From Haemaphysalis longicornis (taxonomy: Eukaryota > Arthropoda > Arachnida > Ixodida > Ixodidae): DNA of 64,000 bases. The position numbers were made by a program, and so were the translations under genes. The DNA is taken from the NCBI GenBank assembly GCA_013339765.2, contig JABSTR010000943.1:36001-100000 (forward strand), written 5' to 3'. The notes beneath the pieces were generated by a model that was given only the letters and a program-made list of their open reading frames with translations, did no database searches and was not told where the DNA came from. Positions 21,990 to 32,719 of the stretch are shown here, one piece after another (position 1 is the stretch's first letter; the number at the start of each line of letters is the position of its first letter).

Positions 21990-24410
21990 CGCCGGTCAGC
22001 AAAAACAAAACATCTAGAAACCTAATGCATGGTTGGCGGCAATATTAATTTGTTTACTGATTTGCTCCATAAATTAGAATTACTTCACGCCCACGTGTAT
22101 TTTCGAAGGCTACAATCCCAATTTACGGAAAAACACTTCTGTACCAATATAATGGAACATGTCGCCTGTTGATGTTAAGAAATCATCTCAGTTATTTGGA
22201 TTTCTTCTCTTTTGTTACACGGACATTTATTAATTAGACCCATTTACATGATGTATGGGGAAATGGCGTCGTGTGCGAAGTATTTAATTTTCGTTTTTCG
22301 ATTTCCATTATGTGGCCTGATATTTGGGGCATTACATTTCAAACACATTTTACACTACAGATGCAGGAACGTGGAACACTGCGCAAAACTCGCTAATTTT
22401 GATTCTGTTTACTAGAGTAAGCTAAGCACAAAAGTAGTGTCAAACTGTAACATCCATGGGTGAATATATGTTTGCTTTAGCGCAGGTCTTGCTGGTTTGG
22501 TGGATCAAAACAACCTAAAAAATCGAATGAATACACAACTGTAAGAGGTCCAGGTCAATGCCCCGCTGAAAAGCGCGTAAGTATTTTTTTTATTATAGGA
22601 GCGGGTAAGGTCTTCCCTTTCTTACGCATACGAAAAACGTTCAGTGCGAGACCAGTTAAATATTTATTTTCCCGCGAACTGATAGGTTCTTTTCGCCACG
22701 CAGACTTTGCAAAACTTTCGCGTTATAAGCTAACGCATATCCACTGGATTTTTAAGGTATATAGAAATACAGCCTCAGGAGTCGGAGGAGCCAAAGTATT
22801 ATCTACAGCCGACGAGCAGTTTTGTTCGCTGGATATCTCGTTTTATTGGTTCCCCTCACTTTTAATCTGTGCATCGTGACAATAATGGGCGTAGTTTTGT
22901 TACATGCCAGGAATGTCACTTTCGCTGCAATTCTTTTTTTTTGGCACAAAAAGGTCATGTGTGTGAGCATGCGTCAATGGCTTTCCAGCATTTGCAATAA
23001 ATTTGGGATGGCTGCACACATTTGAACAGTAAGCGTTAATATCGTCCATCCCTAATCTGATAAACGCCAACAAAAAAGTTTGCCAGGAGCTTTTTTCCCA
23101 AGCTTATGGAGAGGACTATTAATTGCTCTTTTACCGCATTAGGACCGCAAGGAAAAGTGCATAGATTTAAGAGGCGAACTTCTGCCACAGCGACTGAAAC
23201 CAAGTTGAAATATCAATCATAACACGTAGGCCGAATCATGTTTCGGCTAATAATTGTATTATATATCTCCAATCGACTTTCTGGGGAGTCATAAGATGTT
23301 ATCGTGTTGACAGCGGGATCGAAAGAACAAATACCTGCGAGGTTTCTTTGGGGCCGTGACCCCAGACGGCCTGTTGCTGCCGTCTGGGCTAACTTCACTT
23401 ACTGTAAAGAATAAGCTGCAAAATATCCTAGCACAGGGTTCTTCATGAGATGCTTGATGCAGAGCCAGCCGATTAGGTGTATTTGATGATTACACGCCCA
23501 TATATGTTCTGCCATTTCGAGATGATATTGAACGCATTGCGCAATTCAACTCTTAACTACTCTGTTCCGCTGAGAGAAGAAAATCGCTGGAGAAAATACT
23601 GGTAGAGGCGCTTTTTTTCTTCACACAAATACTTATTAACATCTTTTTGGACTAGTCTTATTCACAAGCAGTAACCAAGGCGTGTCGAATTGCGGGAATT
23701 TAACCATATTTTCCTCATGCGCTTGCATGTTTGCTCCTCACAAGCATTGCGGTAGCGTCTCCGTTTTGATCAACATAGGTACAAATTGCGACCAGTCATT
23801 CCACATGCACTTACACCGCAATTTACCTAAAAAACACTGTTTTCGTACCCACAGGGAAACAAGCTGGTGCAGCGGGCGCGCTTGAATTATTTTATTTAAA
23901 AGCAACAAAGAAAGCACCCGCCGGGCTGTAAAAGCGCACGTAGGGTGGTGGAGCATCATATCAGATGGAGACAATGCTTGTAGATGAAAGCAAGTGGTTT
24001 TGGTAGGCCTTAGCGTTAATCACTGCGTTGGCTTTCCAGCAGGTAAACTGCAGTGCTGCCGTTCTACAACTGAAATATCATACTATGTGCTTTGATATTT
24101 TGTTTATTCTTTGGAGCAGTTGCTGCGACGCGTTCCTGCGTACTTGTAACAAGGCGCTGATATAACCTCGCCGGTGTATTGACGTCCTAATTCCATAGGA
24201 TGGTCAATAGATAGCAGATGGAGTTGATTACAACATACAATAGCGAGGAATCTGTCCCTAGCGTCTGTGCGGCTTGCATCAAGCCCGTCGGAGTCGTTAG
24301 GGGCCGCCATTGCAACGTGCGCTCTCCCTAGCTTTATCATTGGCATGGATTGAAACGTTGTACTTGTCGGAACATAAATGGAGGGCCGAGAAAACACATA
24401 AGAGTATTTC
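21990..24410. other. Unassigned region
   Basis: No gene is recognised. A perfect 9-bp hairpin CCAGACGGC/GCCGTCTGG lies at about 23363-23388. Otherwise this is AT-rich sequence with short chance frames. Confidence 0.4.
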
Positions 24411-24413
24411 TAT

Positions 24414-25385
24414 GTTATTTTCTACGAGCCACTCATTTCCTATTCTGATTCCCTACATGCATAGCGAGGGCCTGTGTTCTGGTAGTCTTGGTGCCATAGG
24501 AAGCTTAAGAGGGTTAAACGCTGGTCGACCACTCTCGACATGTCGTAGAGGCTGGAGTCATGGCCCAGTGGTTAAAAAGAAGGTCCCCTTCAACCCGAGT
24601 AGTCCGAATGGCGGTGGCTACCACCCCCAAGCACAGGTGATAGCTGATGTCTTCTTGACTGCCAATTCTTATTTCTGTCTTATTTTCAACGAGCCCTTCA
24701 TTTCCTATTCTGATTCGCTACATGCATAGCGAGGGCCTCTGTTCTGGCAGTCTTGGTGCCATAGGAAGCTAAAGAGGGTTCAACGCTGGTCGACCACTCT
24801 CGACATGTCGTAGAGGCTCGAGTCATGGCCCAGTGGTTAAAAAGAAGGTCCCCTTCAACCCGAGTAGTCCGAATGGCGGTGGCTAGCACCCCCAAGCACA
24901 GGTGGTAGCTGAGGTCTTCTTGACTGCCAATTCTTATTTCTGTCTTATTTTCAACGAGCCCTTCATTTCCTATTCTGATTCGCTACATGCATACCAAGGG
25001 CCTCTGTTCTGGCAGTCTTGGTGCCATAGGAAGCCTAAGAGGGCTCAACGCTGGTCGATCACTCTCGACATGTCGTAGAGGCTCGAGTCATGGCCCAGTG
25101 GTTAAAAAGAAGGTTCCCTTCACCCCTAGTAGTCCGAATGGCGGTGGCTACCACCCCCAAGCACAGGTGGTAGCTGAGGTCTTCTTGACTGCCAATTCTT
25201 ATTTCTGTCTTATTTTCAACGAGCCCTTCATTTCCTATTCTGATTCGCTACATGCATAGCGAGGGCCTCTGTTCTGGCAGTCTTGGTGCCATAGGAAGCT
25301 TAAGAGGGTTCAACACTGGTCGGTCACTCTCGACATGTAGACACTCGAGTCACGGCCCGTGGGTTAAAAAGAAGGTCGAAACCCT
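24414..25385. repeat. 265-bp tandem satellite, about 3.6 copies
   Basis: The block TGGCCCAGTGGTTAAAAAGA starts at 24561, 24826 and 25091 (spacing 265 and 265). A degraded fourth copy (CGGCCCGTGGGTTAAAAAGA) starts near 25353. Units are highly similar. Each contains a small inverted repeat (GGCTACCACC ... GGTGGTAGCT). The open frame in each unit (MHSEGLCSGSL or MHTKGLCSGSL) cannot run through the array because 265 is not a multiple of three. The array ends directly at the Penelope-like fragment. Confidence 0.9.
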
Positions 25386-25975
25386 CCGTAAGTGGCCGAA
25401 ACCCTCCTTCAAAAAGTGAAGGGTAGTAAGCCAAGGATTAAAGTGCAGCTAAGAAATGACAAGCGGCCTGAAGTGGTTCCGTACCTACACAAAGTGTCGC
25501 ATAACCTAAAAAAGGTCACGACGAGGTACGGTGTGCCTGTCGCTGTTTCTGCTCTGAGTAAGCTCAGCCAACTTTGCTATCGCATTGCTACTACTAGCAA
25601 AAAAAGAGCCTGCGAAAATAGCATGAGAAGCCGTTCGTTGATTGTGTTGTAGGGGTGGTTTACGAAATCTCCCGCACCCGTGGAAAGTTCTACATGGGCC
25701 AAACTGGGAGATGTTTGAACGACCACGTAAGGACGCATGCGCCAAATTTAAAATGTAATAATGGCGCACATTTCACACCGCATTGTGATTCCTGCACAAA
25801 GTGTGAGGCACGATTTTCTGAGACAAAGATACTGGGAAAGAGCAGATATCAGAAGGCCCGATAATTGCTTGAGGCGCACCGTATCAGATTGAAGGGAAGT
25901 GACTGCGTCAGTGGCACTTCGGTGGTATTGTGCAAAGCCGAGGGGCGGTTTTTAGATAAAGTCTTGCGTTGACGC
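25386..25975 (+). pseudogene. Penelope-like element, linker and GIY-YIG endonuclease
   Basis: The first frame (25392-25652) reads VVPYLHKVSHNLKKVTTRYG and SALSKLSQLCYRI, the segment between RT and endonuclease in Penelope-like elements. After a stop and frame change the next frame (from 25655) reads VVYEISRTRGKFYMGQTGRC, then LNDHVRTH and later LKGSDCVSGTSVVL. VYEI...YMGQTGR is the GIY-YIG core (family form V-Y-x-I-x-C-G-x-x-Y-I-G-Q-T-G-R), and H-x-x-x-C-x-x-C is the associated Cys/His motif. Penelope-like elements use this nuclease to prime reverse transcription. RT is absent; the copy is 5'-truncated and frameshifted. Confidence 0.82.
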
Positions 25976-26104
25976 TGTGGGCTCTATTGCTCATGTCGGG
26001 ATGTGTGAATATATGTACGTTGCGGTCGTTGGTAATAATCTGTTGGAAGTTTAGCGCCTGCCCGTGTCTTCTTTCTTGTGTGTTGTGTATTTACGCCACT
26101 CAGT

Positions 26105-26795
26105 ATGTTTATAGAAGTCCCAGAGTGCGGCCTGACCCTGCAAATGTTGGAACGGTCACGAATTACACCGTGCACACCAACAAGAAAGGTGTCAGGCACC
26201 TTTTTGGGCTATGCTTGTAATATCGTCCATTTATAGAGAACGTCGGCCGCATTGCAGTTCTGCTGACACACACTACATTGAATGATGTGGCGTTCCTCTG
26301 CAATGACGATAATCCGAGAGCGCTCGAAAAGCTGGGTTAACAGTCACAAGCACCCCGCTATTTGGCAGTTTCGACTGAAATACCACCACCACACTTCCTA
26401 CCGACGCCAGTAACTTTGGACATGGAGCGGCTCTTCTGCAATTGCATGACGGCGCTGAAAGCGCGATAGCGTATGGCACCCAAACGTTTTCTCCTTCGGA
26501 AGCGAACTACTCGCGCACCGGAAATGATTGCCGCGCCATCATTTGAGCACTGCTCAAATTTCGATTACACGTATATGGCCATTCATTTACAAACGTCAGT
26601 GTCACTACTACGAACTCTTCTGGGTGATCAGCCTAAAAAAGCTGATTGGATGACCAGCACGCTGGATCATTATTAGCCAGAATTCAACGTCAAAGTGGTC
26701 TAGAATTCCGGGAAAGAGCATGCTGATGCCGAATGCCTCTGTCGTGATGCTTTAAACCCCGGCGTCGGGTCTGGCTGGGTCTGGGTAACCTGTAG
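26105..26795 (+). pseudogene. Ty3/gypsy pol fragment: RT end, RNase H
   Basis: It reads VRPDPANVGTVTNYTVHTNK, KGVRHLFGLCL, a stop, YRPFIENVGRIAVLLTH (the RT thumb block, family form Y-Y-R-R-F-I), then DASNFGHGAALLQLHDGAES and FSPSEANYSRTGNDCRAI (RNase H, with the first Asp kept and the E-x-x-A-V-V block as NDCRAII), and near 26690-26755 EFNVKVV and SGKEHADAECLCRDALNP, the end of RNase H. Frames change and stops occur at 26218, about 26340, 26547 and later. It lies between the Penelope-like fragment and the long LINE. Confidence 0.8.
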
Positions 26796-26800
26796 TCCGC

Positions 26801-27397
26801 GTGACATCATTGTTCGCCGCTGCCGTCGCAGCCACTGATGCTGTTACTGTTGGTGGTGCGCCTAAAAACGCTGTCCACCGTCACCAGCCGGTGGCTGAAC
26901 ACGGACAGCAACGTCTGCAACGGCAGCATGAGTCGCACGGCTCCAGCCCGAATGCTGTCGTCACCGGTGCCGATGCGTGTTTCGCATCGCAAACGTCACC
27001 TGGAGGAAGAGGATCCATCGTGGGCCACACCAGAATTGGTGATGTCATCGGCAGGGCTAGTCAACCCGCATCTTTTGGAACGTCAAACTCGTCTGAGCTC
27101 ACGGTGGTGCAGCGGCGGCGACTGCCGAAGGCTCTGTTCGTCACAGAACGTTCACCCGAAACCACAGAAGCTCAGCTTCGCTCGTAACTGACTGCCAGAG
27201 ATGCTGCTCCTCTTGCCAGCAAGCGGATAAAAACTAGGTACAACACATATGCCTCCTTCTATGTTGCCGTAAGCAACGCATGCTATGAATTACTGCAGGA
27301 TCCAGCTCTGTGGCCAAATGAGTGCCTTTTTAAGCCCTTCCTGAACGTACTGCGTGAGTCCATGCTGCACCTGTCTGAACTTTCTTCGCCCGCATGA
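26801..27397 (+). pseudogene. LINE ORF1 C-terminal half
   Basis: A single frame of 199 codons with one internal TAA (27185-27187). It reads ELTVVQRRRLPKALFVTERS, SPETTEAQLRS, then after the stop KTRYNTYASFYVAVSNACYE and LWPNECLFKPFLNVLRESM. The pattern K-x-L-F-V-T-x-L-S-P-x-T, then Y-x-S-F-x-V-x-V and L-W-P-x-x-x-x-F-K-P-F is the RNA-recognition-like region of LINE ORF1 proteins that bind the element RNA. It ends at TGA 27395-27397, overlapping an ATG (ATGA). Confidence 0.7.
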
Positions 27398-28180
27398 TCA
27401 GTGTTTGTTACCAATGTCCGTAGTTTGAGGACCAAATCTGCTGAGTTCTTTTTCTCTATAGCTTCTTCCTCATATAATGTAATCGTCCTTACCGAAACTT
27501 GGCTATCCTCGGAAATTCTGCCTAGCGAATATTTTACCGATAATTATGGTGTTTTCCGACGTGATTGTGCTAGCCCTACTTCTAAAAGTTGCGGTGGTGG
27601 AGTGCTCATTGCGGAGGATAAGTCGTTTGACTTCCGTCGTCGCTCAGACCTCTGAACTGCTGCAGAATCAGTGTGGGTGGAGGTTCTCGGCGGTAGCAAA
27701 AATACTATCCTAATTCCTACCTTTTATGTACCTCCATCCATTAACTACGCTGAATTTGAGTGCTGTATCGCATCAATAGAGGATGTTGTTAATGCCTACC
27801 CAGACAATAAATTTCTTATATGTGGGGACTTCAATGTTCCAGCCGTAGACTTTGGATGATCGCACTGTCAGACACGATCACCACTACATTTCCCAGAAGG
27901 GCTACGGTCGGTAAGACTTTATTTCTTTCGGTGGTCTGGAACAAAGTAATAGGTGTAAAAACATTTCTGGCTACTGTCGGTGAGACTTTAATTCTTTCGA
28001 TGGTCTGGAACAAAGTAATAGGTGTAAAAACATTTGTGGTAATGTTTTAGACCTTTGCTTTTCCAACCAGGTGGGCCTTACCATTTCCCTGTCGGATACC
28101 TTGCTGGTCCGTCCCGACAAATTTCATCCTGTCCTTGATATCTCACTGTCGCATGTGTCGGGGCAATCGAGATGCTCAGG
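27398..28180 (+). pseudogene. LINE APE-type endonuclease
   Basis: The frame reads VFVTNVRSLRTKSAEFF (Asn/Arg block), VIVLTETWLSS (catalytic Glu block T-E-T-W-L), GVFRRDC, a TGA at 27653, then KFLICGDFNVPAVDFG (the G-D-F-N block). A 69-bp tandem duplication (27910-28047) then disrupts the fold before VLDLCFSNQVGL and the final D-x-F-H-P-V-L-D-I-S (family form S-D-H-x-x-V). The enzyme nicks target DNA to prime reverse transcription. Stops and the duplication inactivate it. It lies in the same frame as ORF1, directly after the TGA. Confidence 0.8.
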
Positions 28181-28273
28181 CCATTCTGCACATCGGACGT
28201 AAAATTCTGCTGCTGGATATTACGTTGCTTTTTAAAATTACTTATGTAACACTGACTGGTCTCTCCTCGTCAA

Positions 28274-28318
28274 GAGAGAGAGAGAGAGATAAAACTTTAT
28301 TAGAGATAAAACTTTATT
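28274..28318 (-). mobile_element. 45-bp retro-insertion with 12-bp target duplication
   Basis: TCTCCTCGTCAA is found at 28262-28273 and again at 28319-28330. The insert is (GA)n followed by two copies of TAAAACTTTATT. Read on the minus strand it is AATAAAGTTTTATCTC running into (TC)n, the form of a LINE 3' tail. It looks like an extremely 5'-truncated retroposition product inside LINE copy 1. Confidence 0.75.
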
Positions 28319-28439
28319 TCTCCTCGTCAATCTTCCCTCTGTTGATGAACAAGTCGAGAAACTTTCTACAATTATTCAGCGAGGAATGGACATATTTATG
28401 CCAAGAACGTCCGGAAAGAAATCGAAATTTTAGAACTGC

Positions 28440-30257
28440 TTTTCTGCGGAACTGTGAAAGCCTTTAAAATGTAAAGCCTGTGCTCACAAGAAAATTCGCC
28501 TGCCACAATCCGAAGCTTGGAAAAGGGCGTTTAAGTATTTCAGAGCCCTGTGTAAAGAGCTGTATGATCGCGATCGGTCACACTACATAGCCAAGGTAGA
28601 AATAAGCGCTATACGCGCGACCAGAATAGTTTCTGGCAGTATGTTCGCTCTTGATCTGCCGACAAAGATGCCGACATCGTTAACCTTCTATACGACCATA
28701 GAAACCCTATTGGAGACGTAGGAAATGCCTTTGCGGATCATTTCAGCCCTGTATTTTCATGGTCAAGTTAACATTTCGTCCAACTCTTCCTCTGCGTCGT
28801 CTAAATTCTGCCTTCCCAGAATCAGTGAGGACGATGTTCGGAAAGCCCTGAAGTGCCTGAAACCGTTATTCTTCTGTGGCCCTGACCGCATTGCTCACGT
28901 AATATAAAAACCTATAAGGAACTTCTGAATCCTATACTAACCACTTTATTTTATAATTCACTTCAATGTGCTACTTTTCCAGCAGCCTGGAAATTAGCAT
29001 GCTTGGTCCCTGTCTTCAAAACTGGTGCTAAAGATAGTGTTAAAAACTATCGGCCTATTTCGCTTCTGTGTGCGGCGTCTAAGCTCGATAAGACTGTGTT
29101 GCACAATTTTTTAACTTCCAGTGTTAAGGTCATACTTATTTCCGAACAGCACGGGTTTATGTCCGGACGTTCCACAACCACCAACCTCGTTTATTTCATG
29201 CAGCGAGCGTCCGAAGCGGTTCATCATAGGGAGGCCGCTCGATACTGTGTACTTTGACCTGAGCAAGGCTTTTGATGTGGTCAGTCACCCATTGTTAATT
29301 TCGAAACTGTCACTCCTGAACATAGATAAATCGTTCCTTGACCTCCTAATTAGTTACTTGCGTGGGCGGACCTGCTACAGAAATGTTAACGGCCAGCAAT
29401 CCTATCGTTACTATGTTTCAAGTGGTGTGTCGCAGGGGTCTGTTCTAAGCCCTCTTTTGTTTTCTTTATTTGTCAATGATGTTTTAGCTGCTATAAGGCA
29501 TTCTTATCTTTTACTCTATGCTAATGACATCAAGATTTTTACGGAAGTTTTGTGTCTTAGCGACTGCAGGTATTTGCAAAAACATGTGGATACATTTACA
29601 CTGTGGTATAAAGGAAACGAACTGATAGAGAACGCAGCGAAAACCAAAGTGTTGTCGTACACACGTAAAACAGACTGCCTGCTTAATCACTACTCAGTTC
29701 TTGATGTCACTTTGCCTCGAATCTCGACAGCTGATCTTGGCGTGCTCTTTGATAACCAGCTGACGTTTACACCGCACGTTAGATCCATCAAACAGCGAGC
29801 TCTCCGCTGCTTGGGCATGGTCTGCCGGATGTCTAGAGAATTCCGTAGTGCAAAGTCCTTCCTGAAACTGTACTCCACTGTCTGTCATCCCGTGATGGAA
29901 CATGCCTCAGTTGTCTGGAATGGCACATGCAAATATAGCAGCGGGGCCATTTATACAGTGCAGAATAAGATGCTGGCCATACTTAGATATCGCTCCCATC
30001 GCGAGTATCACCGTCTTCACTACGGACCACGGTACTTGCAAGTGCTGCCTGATCTAAAGGCTAGGCGCGATACAGCTTACCTTCTATTTCTTTTTAAGCT
30101 CATACATGGACAAATTAGCAGTGCGGAACTTTTTTCTGAGCTACAGCCAACAGTGCCTCTTAAAACCACAAGAAAATGTCATCCTTTTCGTACTGTAACC
30201 GACGTTGCCCACTGTTCAGGCTGCAGAGCACGTGTACCTTCTACCCTGCGGACGTAG
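28440..30257 (+). pseudogene. LINE reverse transcriptase and C-terminal region, catalytic Asp mutated
   Basis: N-terminal part: ISEDDVRKALKCLKP and CGPDRIAHVI (28830-28905), then LACLVPVFKTGAKDSVKNYR and PISLLCA (29000-29080), and EQHGFMSGRSTTTNLV. After a frameshift near 29230 one frame of about 340 codons reads FDLSKAFDVVSHPLL, SSGVSQGSVLSPLLFSLFVN, LLLYANDIKIF, KTKVLSYTRKT, LGVLFDNQLTF and HASVVWNGTCKY. These are the RT blocks in the right order. The YADD catalytic box is YAND (29517-29528), so the enzyme would be dead even without the frameshift. The last frame ends at 30257. Confidence 0.88.
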
Positions 30258-30326
30258 ATAGTTTTAACAGCTCCCTCAATCAGTTCAGTTCAATTTTAAG
30301 TTCAGTTCAATTTTCATTCGCTAATA

Positions 30327-32069
30327 GGCCTCCTGCGCTGCCCAGGGGGCGCTGCGTAAGCGGCTTCCGGGCAGTACTTCCGGGTAGTACAAAGCTGCGC
30401 GGGTCCCATAGGATCCCGTGTTGACAGAAGCAAAATGAGCTCGACGCTCCCGATTATTTTGCGACGTGGTCACCAGCTCATCCCCGACGCGTCCGATCTA
30501 CAGCGATCAACTTGGCATTAGGTAAAAAAGCTTTGCAGTGCTAAACACGTTTACAGCGCTGACGAAAGTGCCGGGACCGTGGCGGCGTCTGCTACTCGCA
30601 GGTTCCCATATTCGATGGTCGTACGAAGTGAAATTTTAAGTGAAATTTCTAGTTTAAAATATTAATCTACGTGACAAAGACTTTTCAAAAACAGCCGATA
30701 AAAAAAGAAGAGTGACGCAATCGGCTATGATCGCGCTTTAAAAAGCCAGCGAGTCCGGCGGACCGCAGGCTCGCCTGCTGCGGTGCGCCGCTCTTTTGCG
30801 TACCTGCACACTATGCGTGCACTTTCATTAAACAGTGCTCGTTTGCGTCGCCGTTACTAATGCATGGTGCAGCGTTAGCTTGCCGTTTTGTTGCGTGTCT
30901 CAGTGACAAAATGCCGCGACCGTCAGACGTGTGAAATCGGTTTTGCGGTTGCGAAATTAGTGGCCGTAAAACAAAGTGGTCGGGCGAACTAAGAGGCCGC
31001 TCGCTTTCCTTGTTTGCTCCCACTTAACTTAATTACGCTCTTGCAGCATACATTCCCACTTCGCACTTAATAGCCCAGAATGAGGGTCAGCAACGCCCGA
31101 GTTCCATGCAGCCGACACGGCGGACGGCTGGACGGCAAGTCGGGTGGGAAGAGGAGGGGCTTTGAATGCAAAGAGAAAAAAATGAGCGAATTTCTAATAT
31201 TTGACAATAATCTGGCGAAGTGTGAAGATGGGGGGGCAATTCAACCGAAGGACGCCAATTCTGTGTTCTTGTCTTGCTGTCTGACTTCATTTGAAGTCAA
31301 AACTGGCGTGTCGGCCTTCAGATTCGACGACCCCTGCACTAGAGAACCAACACAGTCAGTTATGATCGTATGTAAATATTCGGGGCCCCGCGCCGTGTAT
31401 GCGGCTGTGTTATGTGATGTATAGAAGTACACATCTCTGCAGGCAGCGGGCGTGTGACCTACTCGCTAGTATAAATGTACCCTGCCGTTCGTAAATCGTG
31501 CAGCGTAAAACGTGACGCAGGAATTATTTAGTTTGCGAAAATACGAAACAAAATTTCCACTCGTTTCAAAGGCGGTGCAAGGCCAGCAGTGTCAGCTGAG
31601 TCGGCTGCGCAATTATTGCGTTCGCTTGCATGCTCCCGCTGAAGCAATTTTTTGCAGTTACCTCAGCATGTAGGATGAGCAGCGTTCCGTGTTTATGCCA
31701 CTCGTGAACTTTCCTTTGTCGACCGCATGCAAGAAGAAAAAACTGTAACTGTCGCCAAACAGTTAAGCCACCCGAACTGGCGATACTGTCCCAAGCCGCG
31801 ACCACTGTGACAGCTCGCTCAAAAAAAAAGCCGACAAATCGGCTTCTTTTAGCGGATAATATTTTGTTTAGCCTCTGCAACCACAATTTAAGGTCTATTT
31901 CATACAGTATGCAGGCATTTAAACACGCCACAAAGCGCAACAACCAACTTTCACTCTGGCTTGTAATTGAAAACACATGGAGGGCGGCAGGGTCGTCTGC
32001 TTTTGTACTACCCAGAGGCGTCAGCCGCTAGGGGCGCTGCATGTCACCGAAACTCCAGCGCAGGAGGCC
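30327..32069. mobile_element. 1.74-kb TIR element with TA duplication
   Basis: GGCCTCCTGCGCTG at 30327-30340 is matched by its exact reverse complement at 32056-32069, and TA flanks each side (30325-30326 and 32070-32071); the symmetry extends to ATA/TAT. The left flank is the 3' UTR of LINE copy 1 and the right flank leads to that family's 3' terminal box, so this looks like an insertion. A TA duplication points to Tc1/mariner-like or another TA-targeting superfamily. The interior has a frame at 31080-31424 without known motifs and no recognisable transposase. Confidence 0.62.
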
Positions 32070-32492
32070 TATACGGTCCCTCTTATTCTCCTACATGGAA
32101 CAGTGTGAACTATTTCTTTGTTCCGTCATACTGAATGGGTTTCACTCTGGTAATAGTCACTTTTTACCTGCCTGTCTCGCTATATAGATAGTATGCTTTT
32201 TGTTGTTTTCCACTTAATGGATTGCTGTTATAACGTTACATGATTATCTGTAGTATGCAGATGTTCTGTTCACCAGTACGATATAATTACGAATTCTGTT
32301 GTATCCTGTCAGTTTCGTTTGTATTCATTACATGTATTGTATACGCATTCTACGTTTTGTAGTGGTTTGTGCGGTATACTTTGTAATATACATTGTAAAA
32401 GTTATTTTTTTTCTTTTTATCTTCTATATTTTGAGTTCTCAAAGCGTACTTTCCTTTCGCTTTTTTCCCTTTTTTCACTTGTATCCATCTGT

Positions 32493-32570
32493 GTGCCAGC
32501 AACAAGGCCTCACGGCTGTTCCTGGGCACAATAAATATACATGATTGAATGATTGATTGATTGATTATTA
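32493..32570 (+). repeat. LINE copy 1 conserved 3' box and (GATT)n tail
   Basis: GTGCCAGCAACAAGGCCT, GCTGTTCCTGGGCACAATAA and a (GATT)n tail. The same box stands at 34998, 36625 and 37111, each followed by an AATAAA-like signal (except the box at 36625, where it is AAACAATTAA) and a GATT-type repeat. It is likely the recognition region for target-primed reverse transcription in this family. Confidence 0.8.
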
Positions 32571-32685
32571 TTATCAAGCCACTAAAGGCTTTGACGGGCC
32601 CGTCTCGTGTATCTGTATTTTTATGTACAATAAACGTTACTATTACTATTAAGACTACTATTATTATTAATATTATTATTATTAA

Positions 32686-32718
<33 letters not shown>
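32571..32718 (+). repeat. Short LINE 3' end with (ATT)n tail
   Basis: About 70 bases (ending GTACAATAAACGTTACTATT) lead into an (ATT)n array of about 75 bases. It is a different 3' end from the GATT-tailed family, probably a very short retroposed scrap between LINE copies 1 and 2. Confidence 0.5.

Positions 32719-32719
<1 letters not shown>

Larger units (their letters stand above)
26801..32570 (+). mobile_element. CR1-like LINE, copy 1 (longest; 3' UTR interrupted)
   Basis: In order: C-terminal half of ORF1 (26801-27397), APE endonuclease (27398-28180), RT and C-terminal region (28440-30257), start of 3' UTR, a 1.74-kb TIR element (30327-32069), and the remaining 3' UTR ending at a (GATT)n tail near 32570. 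The 3' terminal box GTGCCAGCAACAAGGCCT at 32493 is shared with the three following LINE copies, which supports the idea that 32072-32570 is the displaced 3' end. ORF1's N-terminus and the 5' UTR are missing. Confidence 0.65.

Noticed and set aside
24310..25259. Repeated open frames with GLCSGSLGAIGSLRGLNAGR
   Set aside because: They are one frame of the 265-bp satellite. The period is not a multiple of three and the frames end in every unit, so this is not a repeat protein.
24414..25385. CRISPR-like array
   Set aside because: The repeats are 265 bp, contiguous and have no unique spacers.
30335..30356. CTCF-like site (CCAGGGGGCGCTGC)
   Set aside because: Only the core resembles the motif and it lies in the arm of a repeat; GGGGCGCTGC recurs at the other end, so it is better explained as element sequence.
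31080..31424. 114-codon frame within the 1.74-kb TIR element
   Set aside because: No transposase, THAP, zinc-finger or other motif; length is compatible with chance.
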